DNA of 64,000 nucleotides from JBPYCR01 sp051846915 (GCF_051846915.1 NZ_JBPYCR010000014.1:13621-77620), one strand, 5' to 3'. Shown: positions 16,041-25,215, counted from the first letter of the stretch. Notes: generated from the letters alone by a model not told the origin. Made by a program: numbers and translations.

Positions 16041-17774
16041 TTATTGCTTTGTAAACATATGCTCAAAATCATTTCCGGATACAGGCTTACCAAATAAAAA
16101 TCCCTGTCCTTGAACACACCCTGCCTGATTCAATATGTCTAACTGCTCTTCGCTTTCGATCCCTTCAGCAATCACTTGAATGTTGAGTGATCGAGCAAGT
16201 GTTAGAATCGCTTTTACTATCGCTTTACTTTCTTCATTCTTATGAATATCACGGATAAAAGACATATCAATTTTCAATGTATCCACCGGCAACTGCTTAA
16301 TATAGTTGAAGGAACCATAACCAGTACCAAAGTCGTCAATTGAAATTTGTACGCCTGTTTCTTTAATGGATTCCAGCAAATTTTCTGCACGTTTTGAATT
16401 AATAAATACACTCTCTGTCATTTCCAACTCCAGCCACTCTGGATCCAGTCCTGTCTCTTGTAAAATTCGCTTGATCATTTTTAAAAATTGAGGATCGTCC
16501 AATTGATACGCTGAAATGTTGACACCCATATTTAACGGTGCATACCCTTTATTCTGCCATGCTTTATTTTGTTGACAAGCCTTTTTCAACACTTGTTCTC
16601 CTAGCGGAACAATCAACCCTGTTTCCTCTGCTAGCGGAATAAATTGATCTGGAGGAATAACGCCCAGATCCGGATGGTGCCAACGCACAAGTGCTTCCAT
16701 CCCAATAATCTCATTTTTGGCAAGATCCCATTTCGGCTGGTAGTCCAAATGAAACTGCTTTAATTCAATCGCTTTTTTTAATTCATTCTCCAACATTATT
16801 CGTTCAAGAGATTTTTTCTCCATACTTTCTGTAAAAAAGGCATACTTCGTTCGTACGTCATCTTTAATATCATAAAGAGCGGTATCTGCTTTGGAAAGCA
16901 GTTCATCCCCTGTCTTACTATCATAAGGGTAGAAGGCGATGCCAATACTGCATGAAAGCGAGTAGCGCCTGTCGACAATCTCTATCGGCTCTTCCATCTG
17001 ACGGACAATATTTTTTGCAAGATCCGCTGCTTCTTTTTTACTTTTGCCATTCATAGCTAAAACGGCAAATTCATCCCCACCGAGTCTGCCAATGGTATCT
17101 GTAGAATGAATCGCATTTTTGATACGGTCTGCTGCTTTCGCAAGAACCAAATCCCCTGTTTCATGGCCCCATCTATCATTAACAAATTTAAACTTATCCA
17201 GGTCTATGAACATAATGGAAAATGTTGTCTCCTGTTGACTCGCTTGATCAACTGCTTCTCTTAACTTTTTCATAAAAAGACGGCGATTGGGTAAATCGGT
17301 CAGTGTATCATGATAAGCTAAATGATAGATTTTTTGTTCAGCTCTTTTACGCTCCGTGACGTTGTTACGTATCGATACATACTGATATGGCTTCCCCTTT
17401 TCATTTAGAAAAGGAACAATCGTCGTATCCACCCAATAATGGGAGCCGTCTTTTGCTCTATTGCGAATTTCTCCCCGCCACGTTTTGCCGGTTCCAATCG
17501 TCTTCCACATCTCTTTGAAAAAATTTCTCGGATGATAGTGGGAATTTAACAAGCGATGATTTTGACCAATCAATTCTTCTCTTTTATACTTTGAAATCTC
17601 GCATAACTTATCATTCGCATAAACAATCGTTCCTCTTTGATCCGTAATGGCGACGATGGAGGATTGATCAAGCGCATATTTAATATCGGCCAATTCTTTT
17701 ACAATCGTTTCATAGCTTTTGTCTTTTGTGAGCTTACTAACTTCTGTCACTTTTTTAATATTACTTTCGTGCAT
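16041..17774 (-). CDS. PAS-GGDEF-EAL cyclic-di-GMP signalling protein
   Basis: Cytoplasmic protein (577 aa) with a PAS/PAC sensor (about 30-150), a diguanylate cyclase domain (about 155-310) and a phosphodiesterase domain (about 325-570). The cyclase site 'GRLGGDEFAVLAM' is intact. The inhibitory RxxD site seems lost (HSTD). The phosphodiesterase residues look intact: 'MEALVRWHHP', 'NISAYQL', 'EMTESVF', 'IDDFGTGYGSF' and 'IAEGIESEEQL'. It could make or break c-di-GMP; the balance cannot be read from sequence. No transmembrane segment. The PAS domain probably binds a ligand or cofactor. No partner gene is adjacent. Confidence 0.88.
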   Translation of the reverse strand: MHESNIKKVTEVSKLTKDKSYETIVKELADIKYALDQSSIVAITDQRGTIVYANDKLCEISKYKREELIGQNHRLLNSHYHPRNFFKEMWKTIGTGKTWRGEIRNRAKDGSHYWVDTTIVPFLNEKGKPYQYVSIRNNVTERKRAEQKIYHLAYHDTLTDLPNRRLFMKKLREAVDQASQQETTFSIMFIDLDKFKFVNDRWGHETGDLVLAKAADRIKNAIHSTDTIGRLGGDEFAVLAMNGKSKKEAADLAKNIVRQMEEPIEIVDRRYSLSCSIGIAFYPYDSKTGDELLSKADTALYDIKDDVRTKYAFFTESMEKKSLERIMLENELKKAIELKQFHLDYQPKWDLAKNEIIGMEALVRWHHPDLGVIPPDQFIPLAEETGLIVPLGEQVLKKACQQNKAWQNKGYAPLNMGVNISAYQLDDPQFLKMIKRILQETGLDPEWLELEMTESVFINSKRAENLLESIKETGVQISIDDFGTGYGSFNYIKQLPVDTLKIDMSFIRDIHKNEESKAIVKAILTLARSLNIQVIAEGIESEEQLDILNQAGCVQGQGFLFGKPVSGNDFEHMFTKQ

Positions 17775-17895
17775 CGCTCTTCACCCTGCTTCTTTCGAAA
17801 TCTTGGCTTACCGCCAGAGCTGTATGTCATTCACTCTAGTTATCCGCACTAACCTTCAACTAATCCAGCCTATATTGACGTCTTTAAGGTGAAGG

Positions 17896-18210
17896 TTATA
17901 TTGAGTTACCTAAAAAAGGGAAAGAAATAAACTGTAATTCGAAATCTACGCTAGCGTATAGATAGAAAAATAAAATAGCCAGTAAGATCCAAAGAAAATG
18001 AATCACTACCCCAACAATGCTGCATATGAATCCAGAAATTGCCAGTCCTCTACCTCTTTCATTTGTTTTCTCTATTTCCTTCAAACTTTTTCTAGAGATT
18101 ACGAGTCCAATGAAACCAATTATTAATCCGATGATAGGTAGTACAATCGAAAGAATTCCAAGCGTTAAAGAAATTACCGATTTGCTATTTGTCTGAACTT
18201 TTTCGTCCAT
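17896..18210 (-). CDS. DUF4190-like small membrane protein
   Basis: 104 aa with two or three transmembrane stretches ('SLTLGILSIVLPIIGLIIGF', 'GLAISGFICSIVGVVIHFL'), separated by a basic loop containing 'SRKSLKEIEK' and 'NERGRGLAISG', the hallmark of the DUF4190 family. Function unknown. The ATG at 18210 is chosen with AGGA 9 bases upstream; a GTG at 18216 lies too near that site. Confidence 0.65.
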   Translation of the reverse strand: MDEKVQTNSKSVISLTLGILSIVLPIIGLIIGFIGLVISRKSLKEIEKTNERGRGLAISGFICSIVGVVIHFLWILLAILFFYLYASVDFELQFISFPFLGNSI

Positions 18211-18396
18211 GTTCACACGTCCTATTCCAAGTAATCTCTAAAGTAATTCAAATTATTCTATTCCCATTAATAGCTGATTTATATCTCGCTAAAAGATTAT
18301 GAATATATGATAGTAATCATACCGTTTACTTTAATAATAATGCAAACGCTTTTGCCCCAAAAACATTTACCATATCGAGAATTTTTTCTTACAAAG

Positions 18397-18431
18397 CAAA
18401 AAGACAATCGAGCGTGTGTAACTCAATTGTC
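18397..18431 (-). terminator. Terminator of the yclNOPQ operon
   Basis: On the minus strand, GACAATTGAG (18431-18422) pairs with CTCGATTGTC (18412-18403) with one mismatch, followed by TTTTT. It lies 15 bases after the yclQ stop. Confidence 0.8.
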
Positions 18432-18445
18432 CTTCATGCCTTTTT

Positions 18446-19426
18446 CTATTGCAAACTATTTTCTACTTCATCGAGCATTCCAGATACAGAGACAAGACCT
18501 CCACCTGAAAGATACCAGAATTCCGGATTCAAATAAACAATATTATCATTTTTGTATGCTTTTGTATCATTTGTCATCTTATTTTCTACAATTTGTTTTG
18601 CGGAAGATTCTCCGCCAATAGCCGCCCCACGGTCAATAACATATAACAAGTCCGGGTCGTTTTCGGTTACATATTCAAACGAAACATTCATACCATGTGT
18701 AGATACTTCAATGCCCTCATCCACGGCGGGTATCCCGAACACATCATGGATTATCCCAAATCGAGAATTGGGTCCGTATGCACTGATTTTATCATCATTG
18801 GCCAAAATAATTAGTGCATTTTCACCATTTTCTTCTGCTGTTTCCTGTAATGCTGCAATCGACTCATCAATGGCTGTCAGTTCTTCTTCCACTTCAGCTT
18901 CTTTTTCGAAAATCTTTCCAATTTTCGTTGCGTTTTCTTTAAATGAGTCCATATAGCGGGTTGTATCAATACCAAGATATACCGTTGGCCCCAATTCAGT
19001 TAATTGATCGTAAAGGTCTGACTGACGTCCGGAAATAATAATCAAATCCGGGTCAATCTCTGCTATCTTTTCAAAGTCAGGCTCTTTTAAGCTACCGACA
19101 TTTTCGTATTCTTCTCCAGCATATTTATCTAAATATTCCGGAATAATTTTTTGTGGTACACCAGCAACTTCAATTCCAAGCTTATCTAACGTGTCTAAGG
19201 AACCGAAATCAAAAACAACTACTTTTTCAGGATTCTTTTCTACGTCTGTTTCCCCAAGTTCATGGGTAATCGTCACAACCTCGGATTCTGTTTCTTCTGC
19301 CGTAGATTCGTTTGTATCGGATGCCTCAGTATTTTCTTTCCCATCCTCTTCAGCTGTTCCACAAGCGGCAGCAATTAATGTAAGTATCGTAATTAACATG
19401 AACATAAGTAATTTTTTCAATTTCAT
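18446..19426 (-). CDS. yclQ: Siderophore (petrobactin-type) binding lipoprotein
   Basis: Type III periplasmic-binding-like lipoprotein of 326 aa, lipobox 'LIAAAC' (Cys22). It matches B. subtilis YclQ, the petrobactin receptor, along its length: 'VVVFDFGSLDTLDKLGI', 'VGSLKEPDFEKIAEIDPDLI', 'ISAYGPNSRFGIIHDVFG', 'STHGMNVSFEYV' and 'WYLSGGGL'. It should capture an iron-siderophore outside the cell and pass it to YclN/YclO. It is last in the operon, separated from yclP by a 149-base palindromic repeat. The operon is probably iron-repressed through the Fur-like box at 22304-22322. Confidence 0.88.
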   Translation of the reverse strand: MKLKKLLMFMLITILTLIAAACGTAEEDGKENTEASDTNESTAEETESEVVTITHELGETDVEKNPEKVVVFDFGSLDTLDKLGIEVAGVPQKIIPEYLDKYAGEEYENVGSLKEPDFEKIAEIDPDLIIISGRQSDLYDQLTELGPTVYLGIDTTRYMDSFKENATKIGKIFEKEAEVEEELTAIDESIAALQETAEENGENALIILANDDKISAYGPNSRFGIIHDVFGIPAVDEGIEVSTHGMNVSFEYVTENDPDLLYVIDRGAAIGGESSAKQIVENKMTNDTKAYKNDNIVYLNPEFWYLSGGGLVSVSGMLDEVENSLQ

Positions 19427-19448
19427 TTCTCCTTCTTTATAAGTGCAT

Positions 19449-19597
19449 GTTCAAAAAGGAGGATAAAAAGCGCAAAGATATTCAAGGCGGCGCAGCTTTG
19501 AGTACCGGAATGTATGCTTTTAAATACATGAGGAACGAAAAAGCAAGCCAACGCAGAAGATCAAAGCGATTTTTACCGAACTTTTTGAACAACCTCT
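19449..19597. repeat. Palindromic intergenic repeat (family A) between yclP and yclQ
   Basis: About 149 bases with imperfect inverted ends: the left end starts GTTCAAAAAGGAGG and the right end, read on the minus strand, GTTCAAAAAGTTCGG. It fills the yclP-yclQ gap. The minus-strand end GAGGTTGTTCAAAAAG and the inner 'GCGTTGGCTTG' and 'CTCATGTAT' recur at 29867-29968, and a shorter part recurs at 40255-40297. It has no transposase and resembles non-autonomous palindromic repeats. A 69-codon frame across it is not considered a gene. Confidence 0.75.
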
Positions 19598-19609
19598 ATA
19601 AGCGTTTAT

Positions 19610-20365
19610 TTAAAAATAGACACAAATCCGCTGATCATTTATATTTTGAATATTAATATCCATATCATAAATATCTTTTAATACACATTCATCAATCACA
19701 TCACACGTGCGCCCGTGTTTGACAACTTTCCCGTCTTTTAAAGCAACAATTTCATCTGAATAACAGGAGGCAAAGTTAATATCGTGAATAACAATGACAA
19801 TCGTTTTTCCAAGTTCATCAACCAATCGGCGCAATGTTTTCATAATTTGTACCGAATGGCGCATATCTAAATTATTCAACGGCTCATCCAGCAAGATATA
19901 CTCTGTATCCTGCGCCAGTACCATCGCAACATAAGCACGCTGGCGTTGACCTCCACTTAACTCATCCAAATACTTATTTTGGATCGGGGCCATCTCCATA
20001 TAATCAATGGCTTCCTCGATTTTCTGCCAATCAAATGCTGTTAATCTCCCTTGGGAATGCGGGAATCGGCCGAATGAAACAAGTTCGCGGACGGTCAGTT
20101 TTACATTAACCGTATTGGATTGTTTCAGGATCGATATTTTTTTGGCCAGCTCCTTGTCTTTTGAACTCGCAACATCTTCCCCGTCAATCGTTATTTCCCC
20201 TTCATCTTTTACAATCAGGCGGCTGATCATGGAGATTAACGTACTTTTACCGGCCCCATTCGGTCCAATTAAAGAAGTAATTTTGCCTTTTTCAATCGTT
20301 AACGACACATCGTCAATCACTTTCTTTTTATTGTACAATTTAAATACTTGCTTAATATCTACCAT
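19610..20365 (-). CDS. yclP: Siderophore ABC transporter ATP-binding protein
   Basis: Cytoplasmic ATPase (251 aa) of the FecE/YclP type. The Walker A motif is 'GPNGAGKSTL', the signature is 'LSGGQRQRAYVAMVLAQ', Walker B is 'YILLDEPLNNLDMRH', and the switch histidine is in 'VIHDINFA'. The ATG at 20365 follows AAAGGAG and overlaps the end of yclO by 7 bases. It powers the YclN/YclO permease. Confidence 0.88.
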   Translation of the reverse strand: MVDIKQVFKLYNKKKVIDDVSLTIEKGKITSLIGPNGAGKSTLISMISRLIVKDEGEITIDGEDVASSKDKELAKKISILKQSNTVNVKLTVRELVSFGRFPHSQGRLTAFDWQKIEEAIDYMEMAPIQNKYLDELSGGQRQRAYVAMVLAQDTEYILLDEPLNNLDMRHSVQIMKTLRRLVDELGKTIVIVIHDINFASCYSDEIVALKDGKVVKHGRTCDVIDECVLKDIYDMDINIQNINDQRICVYF

Positions 20366-21309
20366 GATTTATTCTCCTTTAATAAAAGATAGATGAAATA
20401 AATACCACCGACAAAATTAATAATAACGCTGATCGTCGTTTGAAATGTAAATATTTTTTCTACAATGAATTGACCGCCAAGAAGCGCAATGATACTGATT
20501 AGTACAGATCCGGTAATTAGATAGGAATGACGGTATGTTTTTAAAAATTCATATGCCACATTAACGACGAGCAAACCAAGGAATGTAATCGGGCCAATTA
20601 GTGCAGTTGCAATTGAAATGAGAATCGCCACAATAATAAATAATCGTTTAACAACTTTATTGTAAGGAACACCGAGGTTTGTCGCCTGATCTTTTCCTAA
20701 AGAAAGAACATCCAAGTATTTGTAATAACGCAAAAAGTATATGACAACGAGAGCTACGAGAAGGATCGATAAATATACAAGATTTGTATTTACGTTATTA
20801 ATGCTGGCAAACATCTTATCCTGTGCAATCATAAATTCATTTGGATCAATAAGTACTTGCATAAATGAAGTTAAACTGCTGAAAAAAGTGCCGAGAATCA
20901 TCCCAATTAACAATAGGAAATAAACGTTATTGCCTTCCCCTTTAAAGAGTAATTTAAAGAACAAGAGCGAAAACAAAGCCATAATGGAAATGGACAATAA
21001 GTAATTGATATTACTATTCATCATAATAAGCGACTTGGAACCAACAACAAAAATTGTCACTGTTTGAATAAGTAAATAAAGCGAATCAAGCCCCATAACA
21101 CTTGGTGTTAAAATCCGATTGTTTGTAATTGACATGAAAATCGTTGTTGAAAAGGCGATTGAACCACCAGTTAATATAATGGCGACTACTTTAATGATTC
21201 TTCTAGGTAATATGTAGCCAATGTTTCCGGATAAGTCATAAAAAACATAGAGCATCGCAAGCAAAACAGTGACAACGGCAAGGATAACGAGCTTTTTTTT
21301 ATCATCCAT
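20359..21309 (-). CDS. yclO: Siderophore ABC transporter permease
   Basis: FecCD-family permease (316 aa), mostly hydrophobic helices. It keeps the cytoplasmic coupling motif with a glycine in 'LSLGKDQATNLGVPYNKV' and the late family segment 'GPITFLGLLVVNVAYEFL'. It should pair with YclN as the heterodimeric channel for a ferric siderophore. Its start overlaps yclN by 8 bases, and its end overlaps yclP, so the three are likely translationally coupled. Confidence 0.87.
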   Translation of the reverse strand: MDDKKKLVILAVVTVLLAMLYVFYDLSGNIGYILPRRIIKVVAIILTGGSIAFSTTIFMSITNNRILTPSVMGLDSLYLLIQTVTIFVVGSKSLIMMNSNINYLLSISIMALFSLLFFKLLFKGEGNNVYFLLLIGMILGTFFSSLTSFMQVLIDPNEFMIAQDKMFASINNVNTNLVYLSILLVALVVIYFLRYYKYLDVLSLGKDQATNLGVPYNKVVKRLFIIVAILISIATALIGPITFLGLLVVNVAYEFLKTYRHSYLITGSVLISIIALLGGQFIVEKIFTFQTTISVIINFVGGIYFIYLLLKENKSW

Positions 21310-22252
21310 ATTTCTTTCTCCTAAACAATAAGTAAATAAAAATTCCGCTGCCGATTACACCAACAGTCAGGCTAATCGGTATTTCATACGGATAGATGAT
21401 TATCCTGCCAATTACGTCACAAAAAAGTACAAAGGCCGCCCCAAGTACAGCAGTATGCAGTAAACTTTTCCTTAAATGATCGCCTTGATAAATCGTTACA
21501 ATATTCGGAATGATCAAGCCAAGGAACGGAATCATCCCGACCGACAATACAACGGATGCAGTGACCAATGCTGCAATGATCAGCCCAAGATTCACAACCT
21601 GTCGATATTTCAGGCCTAAGTTTTTGGAAAAATCCTCTCCCATCCCGGCAATGGTAAATTTGTTCGCATAGATGTAAGCAATCACCAAGGTGGGAATGCT
21701 TATAAACATCAGCTCATAGTTCCCGCTCATAATCATCGAAAAATCGCCTTGCATCCAGGAGGTCATGTTTTGAATCAAGTCATTTTTATAAGCAAAAAAA
21801 GTAGACATGGAGTTAATAATACTCCCAAACATTAAACCGACCAATGGAATGAAAATAGCATCCTTGAATTTAATCCTTTCCAGTATTTTCATAAATACAT
21901 ATGTTCCGGCAAGCGCAAATCCAAATGATACGAGTATTTTTTCAAGTGGACTAGCTGAAGTAAACATCATAAGCGACACGAGTACCCCAAGCCTGGCTGC
22001 ATCCAACGTTCCGGCAGTTGTCGGGGAAACAAATTTATTTCTGCTTAGCTGTTGCATAATCAGACCACAAATACTCATGCTTGCACCCGCAATAATGATA
22101 CTGAACAATCTAGGTAGTCGACTGACAAATAATACTTTTGCCTTTTCCTCAGACAGGTCAAACAAATCGAATGGAGTAAGATCAGAGACGCCGATGAAAA
22201 TGGAAAAAAAAGATAAAGTTGCCAATGCTATAAGTAAATAACGAATTTTCAT
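21302..22252 (-). CDS. yclN: Siderophore ABC transporter permease
   Basis: FecCD-family permease (316 aa), first gene of the operon. Motifs are 'VSRLPRLFSIIIAGASMSICGLIMQQLSRN' in split form ('SRLPR', 'GLIMQ'), 'GMGEDFSKNLGLKYRQV' (ATPase coupling) and 'VGMIPFLGLIIPNIV'. The ATG is preceded by GGAGAAGGA. The gene set and order yclN-O-P-Q is the same as the petrobactin importer of B. subtilis. The Fur-like box 52-70 bases upstream predicts induction under iron starvation. Confidence 0.87.
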   Translation of the reverse strand: MKIRYLLIALATLSFFSIFIGVSDLTPFDLFDLSEEKAKVLFVSRLPRLFSIIIAGASMSICGLIMQQLSRNKFVSPTTAGTLDAARLGVLVSLMMFTSASPLEKILVSFGFALAGTYVFMKILERIKFKDAIFIPLVGLMFGSIINSMSTFFAYKNDLIQNMTSWMQGDFSMIMSGNYELMFISIPTLVIAYIYANKFTIAGMGEDFSKNLGLKYRQVVNLGLIIAALVTASVVLSVGMIPFLGLIIPNIVTIYQGDHLRKSLLHTAVLGAAFVLFCDVIGRIIIYPYEIPISLTVGVIGSGIFIYLLFRRKKYG

Positions 22253-22303
22253 GCTATGTCCTTCTCCATTTGTAATAATTATTATGTTGGTTTTTTTCTA
22301 ATT

Positions 22304-22322
22304 AATAATGAGATTCATTATC
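22304..22322 (-). promoter_or_regulatory. Fur-like box upstream of yclN
   Basis: On the minus strand the site reads GATAATGAATCTCATTATT, matching 15 of 19 positions of the classic Fur consensus. A possible -35 (TTGATA, 22324-22319) overlaps it. This position would block transcription when iron is plentiful. Confidence 0.75.
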
Positions 22323-22628
22323 AATTGTGTTTCATTGATTAATATAGCATAGGCGAAAAACAGATGCAACATACAAAAGTCTATTTTTTTGCGGGAAGTA
22401 CATTAATGAGTTGCAATAGAAACTTTCTGTACGGGGCAAAACTCCATTGGGTGGGCTGTGTGTAGCCATAAGTTTCTTTGGGAAGTCTTCACGCAGCTGT
22501 GTGAAAGTGAATAATTTTTTCAAACATTTTTTGAGTGAAAACCATAAAATCAATCAGTAAACAGTCTATAACTTTCGGAATATTCTTTGCACAAAAAAAG
22601 ACTGAAAGAAAATAAAAATTCCTCCCAG
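22323..22628. other. Intergenic region between yclN and the DsbA-like gene
   Basis: About 300 bases. The yclN-proximal part must carry its promoter. A 73-codon minus-strand frame (22332-22553) has no ribosome site and no recognisable domain. A weak GACTG/CAGTC hairpin near 22595-22630 may end the DsbA-like transcript. Nothing else is seen. Confidence 0.35.
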
Positions 22629-23360
22629 TCATTTCTTATCATTCTCAAAACTGCATGTTCCATCTGTACAAAAAGTAGTTTTCGCATTTTCTGGTGTGAT
22701 ATTGTTGAATTGAGCCTTAACTTTCCGTTCTTCATCCCATATTTTTTCCAACACTTCCGTAAATGCTGTAGTTGGCTGAGCTCCTGATACAGCATACTTC
22801 TCATTGAATACAAAAAATGGTACACCATTAACTCCTATTTGTTTGGCGCGCTTTTGATCATTTCGGACAGCCGTTATAAAATCATTTGACTCTAGGGCTC
22901 CTTTTACTCCCTGCCCTTGAAGTCCAACCTCTTTTGCAAGTTGAATTAATGTAGCATGATTGCCGATTTGCTTCGACTCTGTGAAGTAGGCATGGAATAA
23001 ACGCTCTATCATTTCTGATTCTTTTCCATGTTGTTGGGCATACTTCATCAATCGGTGCGCATCAAACGAATTTGTACGCTTCATCGTTGAAAAGTTAAAG
23101 TCAAGACCTACTTCCTTAGCTTGACTTGAAATGTTTGCAGTCATTTCTTCCGCCTTTTCCAAGGAGAACTTGTATTTTTCAACAAGCGCTTCGTGCATGC
23201 TTTTACTGGAATGATTGCTTGCAGAAGGGTCGAGCTGATAACTTTTAAATTCGACTTGAACATTTCCTTTAAACGGGAACTGTTCCAATGCTGATTCAAA
23301 TTTGCGTTTGCCAATGTAACAAAACGGGCAGACAAAATCCATCCAAATTTCCGCTTTCAT
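22629..23360 (-). CDS. DsbA family (FrnE-like) thiol oxidoreductase
   Basis: Cytoplasmic thioredoxin-fold protein (243 aa), FrnE/2-hydroxychromene isomerase-like group. The active site is Cys-Pro-Phe-Cys at residues 11-14 ('DFVCPFCYIGKRKF'), and the cis-proline loop is 'IGVNGVPFFVF'. A Cys pair near the C-terminus ('TTFCTDGTCSF') could form a second disulfide. No signal peptide. The ATG at 23360 is chosen with GGGAGTGGAT upstream; the frame is open much further but with no ribosome site. Probable role in thiol/disulfide or oxidative-stress chemistry; substrate unknown. Confidence 0.82.
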   Translation of the reverse strand: MKAEIWMDFVCPFCYIGKRKFESALEQFPFKGNVQVEFKSYQLDPSASNHSSKSMHEALVEKYKFSLEKAEEMTANISSQAKEVGLDFNFSTMKRTNSFDAHRLMKYAQQHGKESEMIERLFHAYFTESKQIGNHATLIQLAKEVGLQGQGVKGALESNDFITAVRNDQKRAKQIGVNGVPFFVFNEKYAVSGAQPTTAFTEVLEKIWDEERKVKAQFNNITPENAKTTFCTDGTCSFENDKK

Positions 23361-23550
23361 TATATCCACTCCCATTTTCATACCATTATTGTAGCACAGT
23401 AGAAAAAGGGGCAGAAATTTTGTGCTTACTCGAATTTTATCTAAAAACATTGTTGTGTGGCTGTGAACAGCATGAACGCAAAGTAAAAATAGTACCATTT
23501 TGATAGAACTTAGCTAAGAGATGTCCGAGTAAGCGGTGATTACACACTCT

Positions 23551-24420
23551 CTAATGGTACTTCCCTTCAAATGACCGATCTACAAATTTCCCATAATCGG
23601 GAATGGCCAAGCTTTCAAAGTCTGCAGCAAGCTTGGTTAATCCACGCTTCAATGGCTCTCCCTGCATCATTGGTCCATGTCCGGTAACGACAGTCTCAGG
23701 CTGAAGATCTGCTAATTTTTTAACCGAATCCCATGCTTGCTGCCAATCGGTTGTTAAATATCGAGGTGGTCCATTAATTTCCGGCGTCTGCATCATTACG
23801 TTATATAAGGAGTCTTGCCTTACTGTAATAAATGCGTCCCCGGATAATAATAAAGCGTCTTCCTCCCTAAAAAAAGAAACATGACCTGGAGAATGACCTG
23901 GTGTATGAATCCATCTCCACCCCTTCAGTTCGGGCAGTTGATTCATTTCCGACAAAGGTTTAATAACTCCTTCTATATTAACAGGTTCAACAGGGTACAT
24001 CGGTGAAACCTTTGCAAGTAAGCCACCTTCCACTGTTGCATCAGGCTCAGGGTAACTTTCTTTCCCTGTTAAAAAAGGATGCTCCAATGGATGACTGTAC
24101 ACGGGTACTTCCCACTTTTTAATTAAATCGACAAGTCCACCCGTATGATCAAAATGACCGTGTGTTAATAAAATGCAAGAAGGCTGATTCCCATTTCCAA
24201 AGCGTTTTTCCGCTACTTCAATAATCTCCTTGGTGGCATACGGTAACCCGGCATCAACAAGTATCCAATCCTTTTGATCTGGATACCCAATAAACGTAAT
24301 ATTAACGATTTGATCCGTATAATAATATACATCGTTTGCAGCTTCTTTTCCTGTTCTGCTCGTAATAGACGTCATCGGTATGAATTTTTTATCTTTGCTC
24401 TCTTGAAACTCTTGGTCCAC
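23551..24420 (-). CDS. MBL-fold metallo-hydrolase
   Basis: Metallo-beta-lactamase-fold protein (289 aa). Zinc motifs are 'LLTHGHFDHTGGLVDL' (HxHxDH), 'HTPGHSPGHVSFF', 'LLSGDAFI' and 'VVTGHGPMM'. It starts with GTG after GGAGGG. Such stand-alone members hydrolyse lactones, thioesters or phosphoesters; the substrate cannot be read from the sequence. An acyl-homoserine-lactonase-like activity is possible but not supported by any specific residue. It seems monocistronic. Confidence 0.82.
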   Translation of the reverse strand: MDQEFQESKDKKFIPMTSITSRTGKEAANDVYYYTDQIVNITFIGYPDQKDWILVDAGLPYATKEIIEVAEKRFGNGNQPSCILLTHGHFDHTGGLVDLIKKWEVPVYSHPLEHPFLTGKESYPEPDATVEGGLLAKVSPMYPVEPVNIEGVIKPLSEMNQLPELKGWRWIHTPGHSPGHVSFFREEDALLLSGDAFITVRQDSLYNVMMQTPEINGPPRYLTTDWQQAWDSVKKLADLQPETVVTGHGPMMQGEPLKRGLTKLAADFESLAIPDYGKFVDRSFEGKYH

Positions 24421-24515
24421 TTAAAACCCTCCTCTGTTCTTTAGTATTTGTTCATTTCAAAGAATCATTCGACCATTTCAGGGAATGATTCATATATCGT
24501 TTTCTTTCCTTTAAG

Positions 24516-24652
24516 AAAAGCGCAAGCGCCCTGCTTAGAAACGTAGCGACTGGACCGAAGCAACTGAGATAAAGGAATCACGATGAGCTGTGCGAATCGA
24601 TGATGACTTATTGTAAGGCGCTGCGGGAAGTCGCCTAGTTTCTGGGCGCTTA
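24516..24652. repeat. Palindromic intergenic repeat (family B)
   Basis: About 137 bases between the MBL gene and the DUF2188 gene. The left end (AAGCGCAAGCGCCC...AGAAACGTAGCGACT) and the right end read in reverse (AAGCGCCCAGAAACTAGGCGACTT) form imperfect inverted repeats. No open frame. From memory it resembles GC-rich intergenic repeats scattered in Oceanobacillus- and Virgibacillus-type genomes; no second copy is in this window. Confidence 0.6.
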
Positions 24653-24704
24653 AGTTAGACAGCTATGCACAAAATTATATACTTTCTGACCTTATGAACA
24701 AAAA

Positions 24705-24740
24705 TAACTGCACCTTTCTGAAAGGTACAGTTACTTTTTT
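24705..24740. terminator. Terminator after the DUF2188 gene
   Basis: TAACTGcACCTTT (24705-24717) pairs with AAAGGTaCAGTTA (24721-24733) around a 3-base loop. T-rich tracts on both sides (TTTTTT to the right, ATTTTTG on the minus strand) make it potentially bidirectional. It lies 22 bases past the minus-strand gene end. Confidence 0.8.
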
Positions 24741-24762
24741 ATCCCGTAGTGAGCTCGGTGTA

Positions 24763-25215
24763 TCACTCAAAAGTTCTTTCTTCTTGAATCGAGCCATCTT
24801 TTTTGTAAACAATTAATCTTGTTCCTTTATTTTTTGCAATTTCTTTCGCCTGCTCTACAGCATCTCCTTTCAATCGAAATACATGGCTCGCATTTTTTGC
24901 GCCTGAAGATTGTACAGCCCAGCCATTTTCATGACCAACAACTTCCTCTGCTTCATCCAAGCGTTCTGGATTGTTTTCGTATTGTTTTCCTTCTTCAGAA
25001 CGCTTCGTCAATTGTGCATTGTTTTTAAACCTTTTTAATTCTTCACCACTTGCGTTTTCAACCCACTCTTTTGCTTGCTCGGTTGCGATTGGAATGGCAC
25101 TGTCTTCATCATAACCTTCATCCACCATGGCATTCGCAATGTCAATTGCTTTCATTTTTGTTATTTTATCCAAGTTTTTTAATGAAGATGGATAATCATT
25201 CATCGTCCAAGGCAT
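24763..25215 (-). CDS. YdaT-like protein with DUF2188 domain
   Basis: 150 aa soluble protein in two parts. Residues 1-60 ('MPWTMNDYPSSLKNL', 'KAIDIANAMVDEGYDEDSAI') resemble the B. subtilis general-stress protein YdaT. Residues about 92-150 are a DUF2188 domain ('HENGWAVQSSGAKNASHVF', 'LIVYKKDGSIQEERTF'). Function unknown; YdaT-type proteins are associated with the SigB stress regulon in B. subtilis, but no SigB promoter was identified here. AGGAC lies 6 bases before the ATG. Confidence 0.75.
   Translation of the reverse strand: MPWTMNDYPSSLKNLDKITKMKAIDIANAMVDEGYDEDSAIPIATEQAKEWVENASGEELKRFKNNAQLTKRSEEGKQYENNPERLDEAEEVVGHENGWAVQSSGAKNASHVFRLKGDAVEQAKEIAKNKGTRLIVYKKDGSIQEERTFE

Noticed and set aside
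19447..19656. 69-codon plus-strand frame
   Set aside because: It lies in palindromic repeat A and the 3' end of yclP, with no similarity to any protein I know.
22332..22553. 73-codon minus-strand frame near the Fur-like box
   Set aside because: No ribosome site or family; it runs through the yclN promoter region.
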